Program-made: the position numbers and the translations under genes
The notes under the pieces: model-generated
What the model saw: only the letters and a program-made list of their open reading frames with translations
Told to the model about the DNA's origin: nothing
The model's database searches: none
Shown: one piece after another, positions 36,328 to 44,019 of the stretch
How positions within the stretch are numbered: the first letter of the stretch is position 1
Layout of the letters: each line of letters opens with the position of its first letter
From: Chryseolinea sp.
GTDB lineage: Bacteria > Bacteroidota > Bacteroidia > Cytophagales > Cyclobacteriaceae
Direction: 5' to 3'
DNA: 64,000 nt
Assembly: GCA_025923195.1 (NCBI GenBank)
Contig: JAICGJ010000010.1
Coordinates: forward strand, 1-64,000

Positions 36328-36570
36328 CTACCTGCCTCGCTTTTTTGCGGTTTTCCTTCTAGTCGTACCTGACGTTTTCCTACCGGATTTTTTCGCTGCC
36401 TTCTTGGGAACTTTAGCGCCTCTTTTTCTAGCCTCCGACAGACCGATAGCAATAGCTTGTTTGCGGCTCGTAACTTTTTTTCCGCTCCTACCGCTTCGCA
36501 ATGTGCCACGCTTTTTTTCGTGCATAGCCTCCTCCACTTTCCTTTGTGCTCCCTTTGAATATTTTGCCAT
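36328..36570 (-). CDS. DUF6496 basic, histone-H1-like small protein
   Basis: 80 aa, extremely basic. N-terminal conserved block MAKYSKGAQRKVEEAMHEK, then GTLRSGRSGKKVTSRKQAIAIGLSEARKRG, then a Lys/Arg/Ala-rich tail (KKAAKKSGRKTSG) like the tails of histone H1-type nucleoid proteins. The conserved block is typical of DUF6496, found in many bacteria. DNA binding is inferred from composition. It lies between UbiA and the FAD oxidoreductase but has no obvious metabolic link to them. Confidence 0.88.
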   Translation of the reverse strand: MAKYSKGAQRKVEEAMHEKKRGTLRSGRSGKKVTSRKQAIAIGLSEARKRGAKVPKKAAKKSGRKTSGTTRRKTAKKRGR

Positions 36571-36707
36571 AGTTTTATTTTTTAACTGGTCTAGGCAAAA
36601 TATGTACCCATTGTTTAATGACGCAAACTGTGAGTTTTCTAATATTCTTCATCCAATTATTCAGAAATGTGTCATCATTGTTGTAGAGTTTAGTCAACAT
36701 GGTGCAG

Positions 36708-37818
36708 CTAGCCAAAAGGCTCCCCATGCGTACCCCGAATGATGAGATTGGCAACCGGCCGCACATGTATCGCTAAGTTAACGGCGATGTTAGAGGCCCA
36801 GTGATTTCCAAATAATTTCTGCACTTGTCTTCCGAACCACAATCTGCTTTTGAAAAGTCTATTCCACGCCTCGGCGTACTCGCGCTCCAATTCCGCTCTT
36901 GATGTATTGTTTCTGATATGTCTGATCAGCTTCTCGCTTAGTACCTTGGATGAACGAATTGCCATAGCCATTCCGTTACCACAAAGTGGTGTTATCATGC
37001 CCGCGGCGTCTCCCGCCATGAGCATATGATGGTCAACTGGGGACTTCGTCTCAAAAGAAATTTCGTTGATGGTTTCCGGCTTGTCCCAAATAAATTTCGA
37101 ATTCAAGAATATTTCCTTCAGCAATGGATTCTGGTGAAGTATTTGTCTCTCCATTTCACTTACATTCTTGTACTCCCGGATTTGTTCACGGTGTGTGAGA
37201 TAACATAGATTTGTCTTTCCATTCTCAACATTGCTGATCCCGCAGTATCCTCCCTTGAAATTGTGCAGGGCAATTAAATCATCAGGGTGGTCTGTATGGA
37301 TGTGATACTTAACTCCGACATAAGGAGACCTCTTTTGAGTGAAGGACCGCTTGAGAAAAATATCCAGCTTAGATCTCTTTCCAAACGCTCCGATCGTGAT
37401 ATCCGAATTCAACTCTCTTAATGGTGTACGGATGAGAAACTTCTCGCCTGTGAACTGAATTTTGTCAACTTCCTCTTGCAAATAAAAAAGCACGCCGGCG
37501 TTCCTCGCTTTTTCGTACAACAAATAGTCAAACGTATAGCGACTAATTCCAAATCCACCAAGGTCGAGCGGTAGAATTTCATTTCTGCCTGTTACTGACG
37601 ACAATTGTAATCGCTGAATTTTGGGAGGGTTATATTCGTCGGGAAACAGGCCAAGAGATTTAAGAAAAGGCACTGCCTCGTTCGAAATATATTCACCGCA
37701 AACCCTGTGAAACGGATATTTTTTTTTCGATTACCGTGACCGGGATATCCGCATTAATCAGTTGGATTGAGGTTAGCAGTCCCGAGATTCCTCCGCCGAT
37801 TATGACTACGTTCTTCAA
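36708..37818 (-). pseudogene. FAD-dependent oxidoreductase (geranylgeranyl-reductase/SrsC-like), split by a +1 frameshift in an A9 run
   Basis: The N-terminal part starts at a TTG at 37818 (an in-frame TAG lies just upstream and no ATG is available) and carries the FAD-binding GGGISGL motif (VVIIGGGISGLL). At 37719-37727 (T run on the plus strand, nine A in the mRNA) the frame is lost: as written it stops soon after. Removing one A gives EKKYPFHRVCGEYISNEAVPFL and continues in the long downstream frame (36708-37673, with no upstream start except GTG), which has DAAGMITPLCGNGMAMA, the FAD-contact motif of the GGR family. Restored length is 369 aa, normal. Explanations: real inactivation, sequencing error in a homopolymer, or rescue by transcriptional slippage, which A9 tracts are known to allow. 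It belongs functionally with the polyketide synthase cluster, as the likely ring hydroxylase or saturating reductase. Confidence 0.8.
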
Positions 37819-37949
37819 GAATGGTAATTTTTTCTATAATTGAGAATGATCAGATAAGGAAATGCCCAAGAAAGAACAAAATTTCGACCGGAACAGATCT
37901 TGATGGGTAACCTTTTACGTTAATATACAGTATAAATCCCGGTTGGCTT

Positions 37950-38420
37950 ATGAAATCAAACACGCAAAATTCGGATTCCTTGAACGTATTGTTGATTGGG
38001 AATAATCCCATGGAACTAGGAACTGTCTTAGATCAGCTTAAACAGGTCCGTGCTCAAAAGATTATTACGGAGATTGCCTTTGACCTGAAGGGAATTGTAG
38101 ACCGTTTGATCATGTTCAATCCTAATTTTATCTTCATTGATGATAACATTGGACGGACCGAATTAAGGGAGACTGTCAAACAACTTTCCGCAAACCGCAA
38201 GACAAAAGATATTCCGATCACTGTTCTAAAGAGCTCGAATTATCATGAAGCCCTGGGCTCCGGTAGCATTTTAGATTATTTGCTGAAACAGAATCTGTCA
38301 ACTGAGGCGTTGTATAATACGGTAAGAAATTCATTGCGCTTCCGAAAAACGCAACGCTATCTTCAGAAGATCTATCAAAAGAGAAAGACGGAACGCCTAT
38401 TAAATTTGGTCCTGGAGTAG
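37950..38420 (+). CDS. Degenerate receiver-domain protein (pseudo-receiver)
   Basis: A 156-aa soluble protein with a CheY-like fold pattern: strand 1 LNVLLIGNNP, strand 3 NFIFIDDNI, strand 4 IPITVLKSS, strand 5 ILDYLLKQN, then a helical C-terminus (RFRKTQRYLQKIYQKRKTERL). The acidic pair that binds Mg2+ in true receivers is replaced by Asn18-Asn19, while an Asp pair (64-65) is at the phospho-acceptor place. It has no output domain. Probably a phosphorylation-independent protein-interaction module; the partner is unknown and no kinase is adjacent. Its 3' end overlaps the converging protease gene by 21 bases. Confidence 0.7.
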   Translation: MKSNTQNSDSLNVLLIGNNPMELGTVLDQLKQVRAQKIITEIAFDLKGIVDRLIMFNPNFIFIDDNIGRTELRETVKQLSANRKTKDIPITVLKSSNYHEALGSGSILDYLLKQNLSTEALYNTVRNSLRFRKTQRYLQKIYQKRKTERLLNLVLE

Positions 38421-39632
38421 AAACTCCTTTTTTATTCTTTCGCCCTTTCGTGAAATTTCAAGCCGGATCTTTCGGCCTGGTTTGCTATTGAAAAATCCAT
38501 TAACGCTATTCAAGTCCAAATTCTTTGCGGCGATTCCATTGACACTAAGAATTTGATCCCCGGGTAGTATTCCCCCTTTCTGTGATGCTGATTCCTCTCG
38601 GACCTCTGTCACTTCAAATATATTGAGTGCGGAGCCCTTAGCCTTTATCGTTATACCGCTAAGATTGTAGTAGAAGCTATTGTTAAAACTTGAATTCTTT
38701 CTAAAATATAACCGCTCCTTGGGAAAATTGAACACGATCGTGAAACGACTCATCACTTCACCGCCAATTGCACCGTTTCTGAAAATATTACCAATCTTAA
38801 TACTATCGGTATAGCTGTTTGGATCTGGGAAATTGGCGATCACATTTTCGAGGATGTTCGTACCCAGCGTTAGTGATTTTATTCGCCCCACCTTTCCGTA
38901 GATATCGCCACCCAGGCCTCTGCCCAAAAGACTGCTAACAGTTTTCTCCGGGACTTTTATTCGTTTGTCGGAGGTTGTTTCCAGCATCAGTCCATGGCTG
39001 GCGCCGGAATCCATAAGAAGTTTGGCCTCCATTGTTGTTCCATCCTTCAGGACGAGCGGCACAAACACATAGGGCTTTGTGTCTTCAATGATCATGGGAA
39101 TCATCTGAAATTTAGCTCGCTTCCGGAATCGATCCGGCGTCATCAACGTTAGAAGTTTCTTCTGATAATCAATTTCTACGATAAAGCGGCTAAATAACTC
39201 ATACCCTAAAATCCCATGCACATCCGTTCCCAAATAATTTCTTAGTTCCAGATAATCTTCAGCTAACACGAGCATTGCGTGACCTCGTCCGTTTACCCCC
39301 GGTAAATCTATAGTTACATTGTTTGTCACATAGGCATCCACCAGTTTGTTGCCCCCCGGCCCTGATATGGTATACCTGCGCGAATATGTTAGGTTAAGGA
39401 TATCGGAAAATGTTTTTTGAGTTAGTATGGCAGTTCGCACCCCTGTGTCCAAAATAAATTTTAGTGGCAGGGCATCGTTAAGCACGACCGGAACGATGAC
39501 AAGATTGTTATATACTTCAATTGGAATTTGGACTCGCTTTTTTCCGTTGGTTAACCTGAAACCCAGGTGTTGGCCGTGAAGATTTATGGCACCAAAAAAA
39601 TAGAAAATGAATACCAGGCTTCTCCAGACCAT
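38400..39632 (-). CDS. Secreted aspartyl protease with PDZ domain
   Basis: 410 aa. A signal peptide (about 1-20, ending LHG), then two aspartic-protease-like halves: Asp62-Thr63-Gly64 (LKFILDTGVRTAIL) and Asp208-Ser209-Gly210 (LLMDSGASHGLML), each in the usual hydrophobic context. Residues about 325-400 form a PDZ domain (ASQKGGILPGDQILSVNGIAAKNLD). This arrangement (retropepsin-like pair plus PDZ) is known in Bacteroidota; substrate unknown. Periplasmic or surface. 3' overlap of 21 bases with the pseudo-receiver gene. Confidence 0.88.
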   Translation of the reverse strand: MVWRSLVFIFYFFGAINLHGQHLGFRLTNGKKRVQIPIEVYNNLVIVPVVLNDALPLKFILDTGVRTAILTQKTFSDILNLTYSRRYTISGPGGNKLVDAYVTNNVTIDLPGVNGRGHAMLVLAEDYLELRNYLGTDVHGILGYELFSRFIVEIDYQKKLLTLMTPDRFRKRAKFQMIPMIIEDTKPYVFVPLVLKDGTTMEAKLLMDSGASHGLMLETTSDKRIKVPEKTVSSLLGRGLGGDIYGKVGRIKSLTLGTNILENVIANFPDPNSYTDSIKIGNIFRNGAIGGEVMSRFTIVFNFPKERLYFRKNSSFNNSFYYNLSGITIKAKGSALNIFEVTEVREESASQKGGILPGDQILSVNGIAAKNLDLNSVNGFFNSKPGRKIRLEISRKGERIKKEFLLQDQI

Positions 39633-39890
39633 AGTCTAAACGCACATGTTCAATAAAAATTAAATTTCCGAGAGCACTGAGTATTATCCGTTCTTCCAGA
39701 CTATTGTCAATCCAGACAAATTATCAATAATCCAAAAGGATACATTGGAAAATACTGCTGATTTAAAGCCCGACTGTGCAACGTTATCGGCCGCACTTTA
39801 CGTAAATATAACACAGTAATGATTCCTAGTAGCTTACCAAGATCATGATTATTACGACGGATCAAAGACGCTACTGTTGAGCAGGGAATC

Positions 39891-40013
39891 TTAAAACTTA
39901 TTATCGTGTTTATTCTTGCTAACCATTTTGTTCGGAAATATCCATGGGGCGACTATAGCTAGGATAAACAGAGCAATGACTACAAAAAACGGCCACCAAG
40001 ATGCTACGTCCAT
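39891..40013 (-). CDS. Small single-pass membrane protein
   Basis: 40 aa from the ATG at 40013: MDVASWWPFF, one hydrophobic segment (about 7-24, VVIALFILAIVAPWIF) and a basic tail (KMVSKNKHDNK). A longer frame from 40073 would add 20 residues, but a promoter-like TTTG-N22-TATTTTTG (40065-40032) ends just before 40013 and favours the short form. No family recognised. I include it because of the coherent membrane-anchor pattern and the promoter. Confidence 0.45.
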   Translation of the reverse strand: MDVASWWPFFVVIALFILAIVAPWIFPNKMVSKNKHDNKF

Positions 40014-40031
40014 AAGCTGAATTTTAAAATC

Positions 40032-40065
40032 CAAAAATAGGCCATTCTCAATAATTTTAAACAAA
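40032..40065 (-). promoter_or_regulatory. Possible promoter of the 40-aa membrane protein
   Basis: On the minus strand: TTTG (40065-40062), 22 bases, TATTTTTG (40039-40032). The -7 box matches TAnnTTTG; the spacing is one base longer than usual. The transcript would start near 40025, about 12 bases before the ATG at 40013. Confidence 0.4.
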
Positions 40066-40127
40066 GATTCCAAAATTGTTTTTAGCTTGAAAACCTGTGA
40101 CTTTAAAGCCCAAATTGGGCCTGCATC

Positions 40128-40682
40128 ATGAAAAGATTCCTAATTGTGGCTGGCGTCGCCGTTGCTCTATTGATCACTTTGGGCTTTGTTGCAAAATTTT
40201 TTGTTAAGCAACACGATAAATCCTTTAGCCCCGAAGAAGAGGTGACGTATACGTCGGAGGACTTGCTCATTAAAGTATTCTACAACAGGCCTTATAAAAA
40301 GGGACGAGTGATTTTCGGAGGATTAGTGCCATACGATAAGGTCTGGCGCACGGGAGCAAACGAAGCCACGACATTCGAAACCAATAAAGACTTATTGGTC
40401 GAAGGTAAGACGCTGAAAAAGGGTAAATACACACTTTGGACAATACCAGGTGAAAAGGCATGGAAGATCATATTCAATTCTGAACATGGTCAATGGGGTA
40501 TAGGCTCCGATGGAGAAGCTAATCGGAATCCTGCCAAGGACGTGATCACAATTGACGCATACGCCGTGCAACAGGAGCGAGAATTTGAGCAATTTACGAT
40601 CTCGTTTGAAAAAGTCGGCGAGGATGCAGAAATGGTTTTAATTTGGGACAAAACACTGGTAGCAGTTCCCTTTTCTTACTGA
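40128..40682 (+). CDS. DUF2911 family protein
   Basis: 184 aa with an N-terminal membrane anchor or uncleaved signal (about 4-24). The DUF2911 core follows: DLLIKVFYNRPYKKGRVIFGGLVPYDKVWRTGANEAT and FETNKDLLVEGKTLKKGKYTLWTIPG. Frequent in Bacteroidota, function unknown; exported or anchored on the periplasmic side. Its 3' end overlaps the converging PD40 gene by seven bases. Confidence 0.9.
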   Translation: MKRFLIVAGVAVALLITLGFVAKFFVKQHDKSFSPEEEVTYTSEDLLIKVFYNRPYKKGRVIFGGLVPYDKVWRTGANEATTFETNKDLLVEGKTLKKGKYTLWTIPGEKAWKIIFNSEHGQWGIGSDGEANRNPAKDVITIDAYAVQQEREFEQFTISFEKVGEDAEMVLIWDKTLVAVPFSY

Positions 40683-42271
40683 CTCGTTTTTGATTTCGCC
40701 AATGCCTTGATGGTTAGCTTCTTATTTTCCGGAAGCAGAGCGGGTATAGCATTCGTTAATGTGTTCAGACTGTCGGGGTTGATTCCAAGCCTGACTAGAT
40801 AATCCACTAATGCCTTGGCTTGCAACTGCGTCCGGTCATTGTGATAAGTTGTCTTTGCAATCACGGTGTCCCGTTTGAAAATTTGACCCAAGGAGTCAGT
40901 CTCATCTACTTGGGTACGGATGGAATCCACAGACACTTCAGTCAAATCAGGTGAAGAACGCAGTGAATCTTCTTCGTAACCATTCAACATCACCTGTATT
41001 TCGAACGTAAGTTGCGGATTCGCCTTCACGAGCCTGGCAAACTTTTTCAATTCTGCTTCAGAAGAGGATTCGAGGTCATACGTCAATGGCTTGAATTGAA
41101 CGGTCTCTAAATTCAATTCAGCTCCATTGACAGGTTGCGCCAATACTACATTTATTTTCTCCCGTTGAGGAATCTTCTCGGAGGTAAGGTCGAATTGCTT
41201 TGTAAAGTATCGAATCTTGCTTTGTTCGGGATCAACGGAAAATTCATATTTTGATCCTTCGCGAATATATAAGTAATAAGAACCATCGCTGGCAGGCCTA
41301 CTACTAAAGACACGCTTGTTATTGGTCAAATCCGTAACTGTTATATAGGCTGGCACAGAGGCACCATTCTCATCCAAGATGGTTCCTTCAACTTTCATCA
41401 TTCCCTTCGGGCGGAGTTCTTCAGGAATAAGGAATTCAACTAATTCGCTATTTTTTCGTGCACCCGTGGTCTCTTTAATAAGATACCTGCCCAAAGCAGT
41501 CACACCTACGAACTGGTCATCTTTTTCAGTATTCACGAAATCCAATGGCACTGGATCGGTCCAATGACCATTTTCAAATCTGGTTAAATAAAGATCCATT
41601 CCCCCCTTGTTGGAGCCCATCTTGTCGGAGGAAAAAATTAACGTTTCACTATCTGCCATGATGCGCGGTGCCTGTGAGTTGCCTGTATTGATATTGCTTG
41701 GTAGCGCGACGGGTTCATCCCATTGCCCATTCGTTTTTTTGTCAGCCCGGAAGAGTCTGCACCCGTTCGCCGTGCGCTGGTCCATTTTGTCGCATCGCAT
41801 GAAATAAAGCGTGTTTCCATCTGCGGATATCGAAGGGCAACCATCATTCGTTTTTGAATTGATCGGCAGCATTAGATTCTGGGCCTCCGACCAGACTTTA
41901 CCTCTTAGCTCACTGGTCATGATATCAAAACCTCCCACAACGGGTGATTTGGATGAAGTAAAGAATAGTTTTTTTCCGTCGGCACTCAATGAAAAGCCTT
42001 TCAGAAAAGTGGACCGGCTATTCACATGCTTAGGCAATTCAACAGGCTCGGCCCAATCACTTTCGCGGGAAGTGTAAGCGACGGTGAGAGCCCCGTCTTC
42101 ACCGATGTCAGTAACAAACAAAAGCGCATTACCATCGTGACTTATATATGGCGCATAAGTGTTCAACGATGGATGATTGATGATGCCAGGGAGCCTGCGG
42201 GTTTTTGCCTGGCCGAAAACCAAAGTGATAGAAACATGAAGAAAAAATAACAGGCAAAAAAATCTGCTCAT
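40676..42271 (-). CDS. Secreted PD40 beta-propeller protein with carboxypeptidase-regulatory and OmpA-like C-terminal regions
   Basis: 531 aa. Signal peptide (about 1-20, VFGQ). Residues about 30-270 contain PD40/WD40-like repeats (APYISHDGNALLFVT, FSLSADGKKLFFTSS, CPSISADGNTLYFMR, PRIMADSETLIFSSD), typical of TolB/PorE-like propellers; about 290-370 a carboxypeptidase-regulatory-like beta domain (KVEGTILDENGASVPAYITV); about 380-520 an OmpA-C-like region (FEIQVMLNGYEEDS, then TQLQAKALVDYLVRLGI) in which the peptidoglycan-binding Asp/Arg pair is not clearly kept and a Ser/Asp-rich insert is present. Related to cell-envelope or gliding/T9SS proteins of the phylum, but not assignable to one of them. 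Confidence 0.82.
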   Translation of the reverse strand: MSRFFCLLFFLHVSITLVFGQAKTRRLPGIINHPSLNTYAPYISHDGNALLFVTDIGEDGALTVAYTSRESDWAEPVELPKHVNSRSTFLKGFSLSADGKKLFFTSSKSPVVGGFDIMTSELRGKVWSEAQNLMLPINSKTNDGCPSISADGNTLYFMRCDKMDQRTANGCRLFRADKKTNGQWDEPVALPSNINTGNSQAPRIMADSETLIFSSDKMGSNKGGMDLYLTRFENGHWTDPVPLDFVNTEKDDQFVGVTALGRYLIKETTGARKNSELVEFLIPEELRPKGMMKVEGTILDENGASVPAYITVTDLTNNKRVFSSRPASDGSYYLYIREGSKYEFSVDPEQSKIRYFTKQFDLTSEKIPQREKINVVLAQPVNGAELNLETVQFKPLTYDLESSSEAELKKFARLVKANPQLTFEIQVMLNGYEEDSLRSSPDLTEVSVDSIRTQVDETDSLGQIFKRDTVIAKTTYHNDRTQLQAKALVDYLVRLGINPDSLNTLTNAIPALLPENKKLTIKALAKSKTSQ

Positions 42272-42400
42272 GATGTTAATGTCTTATGCTAAAATAGATT
42301 TAAAAAATGCCATTGCACGCTATTCATGTTAACGAAACGCCATAATTTCATATTTCCTTGTAACTTGTCCAGACTTAAAGTTGACTTATTTCGCGTTTAA

Positions 42401-43144
42401 ATGATCCAGGTAATTCCATCAATCGCCATAAGAAAAGGCAAAGTGATAAAAATGCGGAAGGGTGATCCATCCAGCGAGAAGGCATACGATGAGAATCCGC
42501 TCGACCTGGCACGCCGCTTTGAGGACCATGGTATAGAAGTCGTCCATCTTGTAGACCTGGACGGTGCCGAAAAGGGCAGTCCCGTCAATTGGCACGTTTT
42601 GGAGGCAATTTCTGGATACACAACCCTGAAGGTTGATTTCACGGGCGGGATATCAACTGACGGAGACATTAGCAAAGCTTATGAATTTGGAGCCGCCTAT
42701 ATTACCGCTGCAAGTATAGCCGTTACTGATCCAGAACTTTTTGCTTCATGGATTGTATCCTACGGACGCGAAAAAATGACGCTAGGGGCCGATGTTACCG
42801 ACATCAATACAAAGGAACTTTTATATCGCGGCTGGCGACATAAGACAAAGCTGACGCTTTTTGAGCATTTGGAATACTTTTATTCGAGAGGGTTGAAGTA
42901 TGTCAAATCAACAGACGTATCGAGAGATGGTGTTTTGGAGGGACCCGCTTTCAACTTTTATCAGGAAATACGTGACGCTTTCCCGGAAATTTGTGTTCTG
43001 GCGAGCGGAGGGGTTCGCGGCGTAGATGATATTAAGAGATTGGATGAGATGGGCATCTTCGCTGTCATCTTTGGCAAAGCCTACTATGAAGGAGTATTGG
43101 ATTTAAAAGATCTTGAGCAATTCCTTATCAAAAAACAGGTCTGA
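42401..43144 (+). CDS. HisA-like isomerase homologue lacking the N-terminal catalytic Asp
   Basis: A 247-aa TIM barrel clearly homologous to HisA (the ProFAR isomerase of histidine synthesis): EVVHLVDLDGAEKG, TDPELFASWI, MTLGADV, KSTDVSRDGVLEGPA and ASGGVRGVDDI. The usual opening IPAIDL is here IPSIAI: codon 9 is GCC (Ala) where HisA has its catalytic Asp (Asp8 in the Thermotoga enzyme). The second catalytic Asp (STDVSRDG) is kept. The first phosphate loop is FTGG instead of GGG. No his genes are nearby, unlike in a his operon. Either a paralogue with a new role, or a divergent HisA; a his operon HisA elsewhere in the genome would favour the former. Confidence 0.8.
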   Translation: MIQVIPSIAIRKGKVIKMRKGDPSSEKAYDENPLDLARRFEDHGIEVVHLVDLDGAEKGSPVNWHVLEAISGYTTLKVDFTGGISTDGDISKAYEFGAAYITAASIAVTDPELFASWIVSYGREKMTLGADVTDINTKELLYRGWRHKTKLTLFEHLEYFYSRGLKYVKSTDVSRDGVLEGPAFNFYQEIRDAFPEICVLASGGVRGVDDIKRLDEMGIFAVIFGKAYYEGVLDLKDLEQFLIKKQV

Positions 43145-43525
43145 TCAGTCCACTACTTCCTGCATTTTATATTTTTGGAATATGTAATACAGAAAGTTGA
43201 AAGAGAGGATGGAGTCATCTTCCTCTGACGGACGCTTTACAGGAACTTTTGAAGAATCCGGAGTCTGAACCTTATTTGTTCGGATCGGCGCTTTTACTGC
43301 AATTGAGTCTTTAATGATCGGCGTAGCACCCCTCTGTGACTTCTTAAACGCCGGATCAAGTTCACCAGGCGTGTACATCATCTTCTCGTTTTCCTTGTCC
43401 ACCCCCAGGTCATCGACCTCTGTACCTGGAAAACTGGAATCCTGAGCTTGAATCAAAAAAACACCGCAGGGTGATACTGTGCTTAATACCAAGGCAAGCA
43501 GGATATCATACAGTTTCGTCCTCAT
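43145..43525 (-). CDS. Uncharacterised secreted protein with conserved C-terminal motif
   Basis: 126 aa. A signal peptide (about 1-28, ending IQAQ), then a low-complexity Pro/Ser/Lys linker, then the C-terminal block DSILSFNFLYYIFQKYKMQEVVD. That block is the part that looks conserved in related bacteria. Function unknown. Its stop directly abuts the stop of the converging hisA-like gene. It has its own promoter (43573-43601). Confidence 0.65.
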   Translation of the reverse strand: MRTKLYDILLALVLSTVSPCGVFLIQAQDSSFPGTEVDDLGVDKENEKMMYTPGELDPAFKKSQRGATPIIKDSIAVKAPIRTNKVQTPDSSKVPVKRPSEEDDSILSFNFLYYIFQKYKMQEVVD

Positions 43526-43572
43526 ATACAGGCCAGTTCAGGCACAATTTTATTCTTCGTATCAGAAAAGTA

Positions 43573-43601
43573 CAAAATTAAACTCGTATTACTACTTCCA
43601 A
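43573..43601 (-). promoter_or_regulatory. Promoter of the 43525-43145 gene
   Basis: On the minus strand: TTG (43601-43599), 18 bases, TAATTTTG (43580-43573). The -7 box is exact and the -33 is the minimal TTG. The transcript would start near 43566, about 40 bases before the start codon. Confidence 0.5.
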
Positions 43602-43664
43602 TATCCCCCCGACATGCTGATTTTTGCTGATATAGGCAATTTTTTAGATCGTCTCAGGATTTCT

Positions 43665-44018
43665 ATGGATAAACACCCAATTTCAGGCACTATACAGTTT
43701 TCAGACTTTCAAAGGGTTGATCTTCGCGCAGGGACTATTGTAAGGGCTGAAAAGTTTCCAGAAGCCCGAAAACCCGCGTACAAGTTGTGGGTTGATCTGG
43801 GTCCCTTGGGCATTAAGACGTCAAGCGCGCAAATCACCGCACATTACAATCCTGACATCCTGATTGGCCGGCAGGTTTTGTGCGTCGTAAATTTTGAACC
43901 CCGCAAGATTGCTAATTTTCGTTCAGAAGTCCTGATTACTGGGTTCCCCGACGAAAAGAATAATGTCGTGCTCTGTGGAATTGATAAAAGCGTTCCAAAT
44001 GGTGCCCGGCTCTTCTGA
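43665..44018 (+). CDS. CsaA-like tRNA-binding-domain protein
   Basis: 117 aa from the ATG at 43665 (MDKHPISGTIQFSDFQRVDLRAG); the frame upstream from 43479 is not family-like. A stand-alone OB-fold tRNA-binding domain as in CsaA/YgjH: VDLRAGTIVRAEKFPEARKPAYKLWVDLG, IKTSSAQITAHYNPD, VVNFEPRKIANFRSEVLITGF and VPNGARLF. Described in Bacillus as export-related chaperone; RNA binding is the conserved activity. One base separates its stop from the murF-alr start, so the two are co-transcribed and probably coupled. Confidence 0.92.
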   Translation: MDKHPISGTIQFSDFQRVDLRAGTIVRAEKFPEARKPAYKLWVDLGPLGIKTSSAQITAHYNPDILIGRQVLCVVNFEPRKIANFRSEVLITGFPDEKNNVVLCGIDKSVPNGARLF

Positions 44019-44019
44019 C

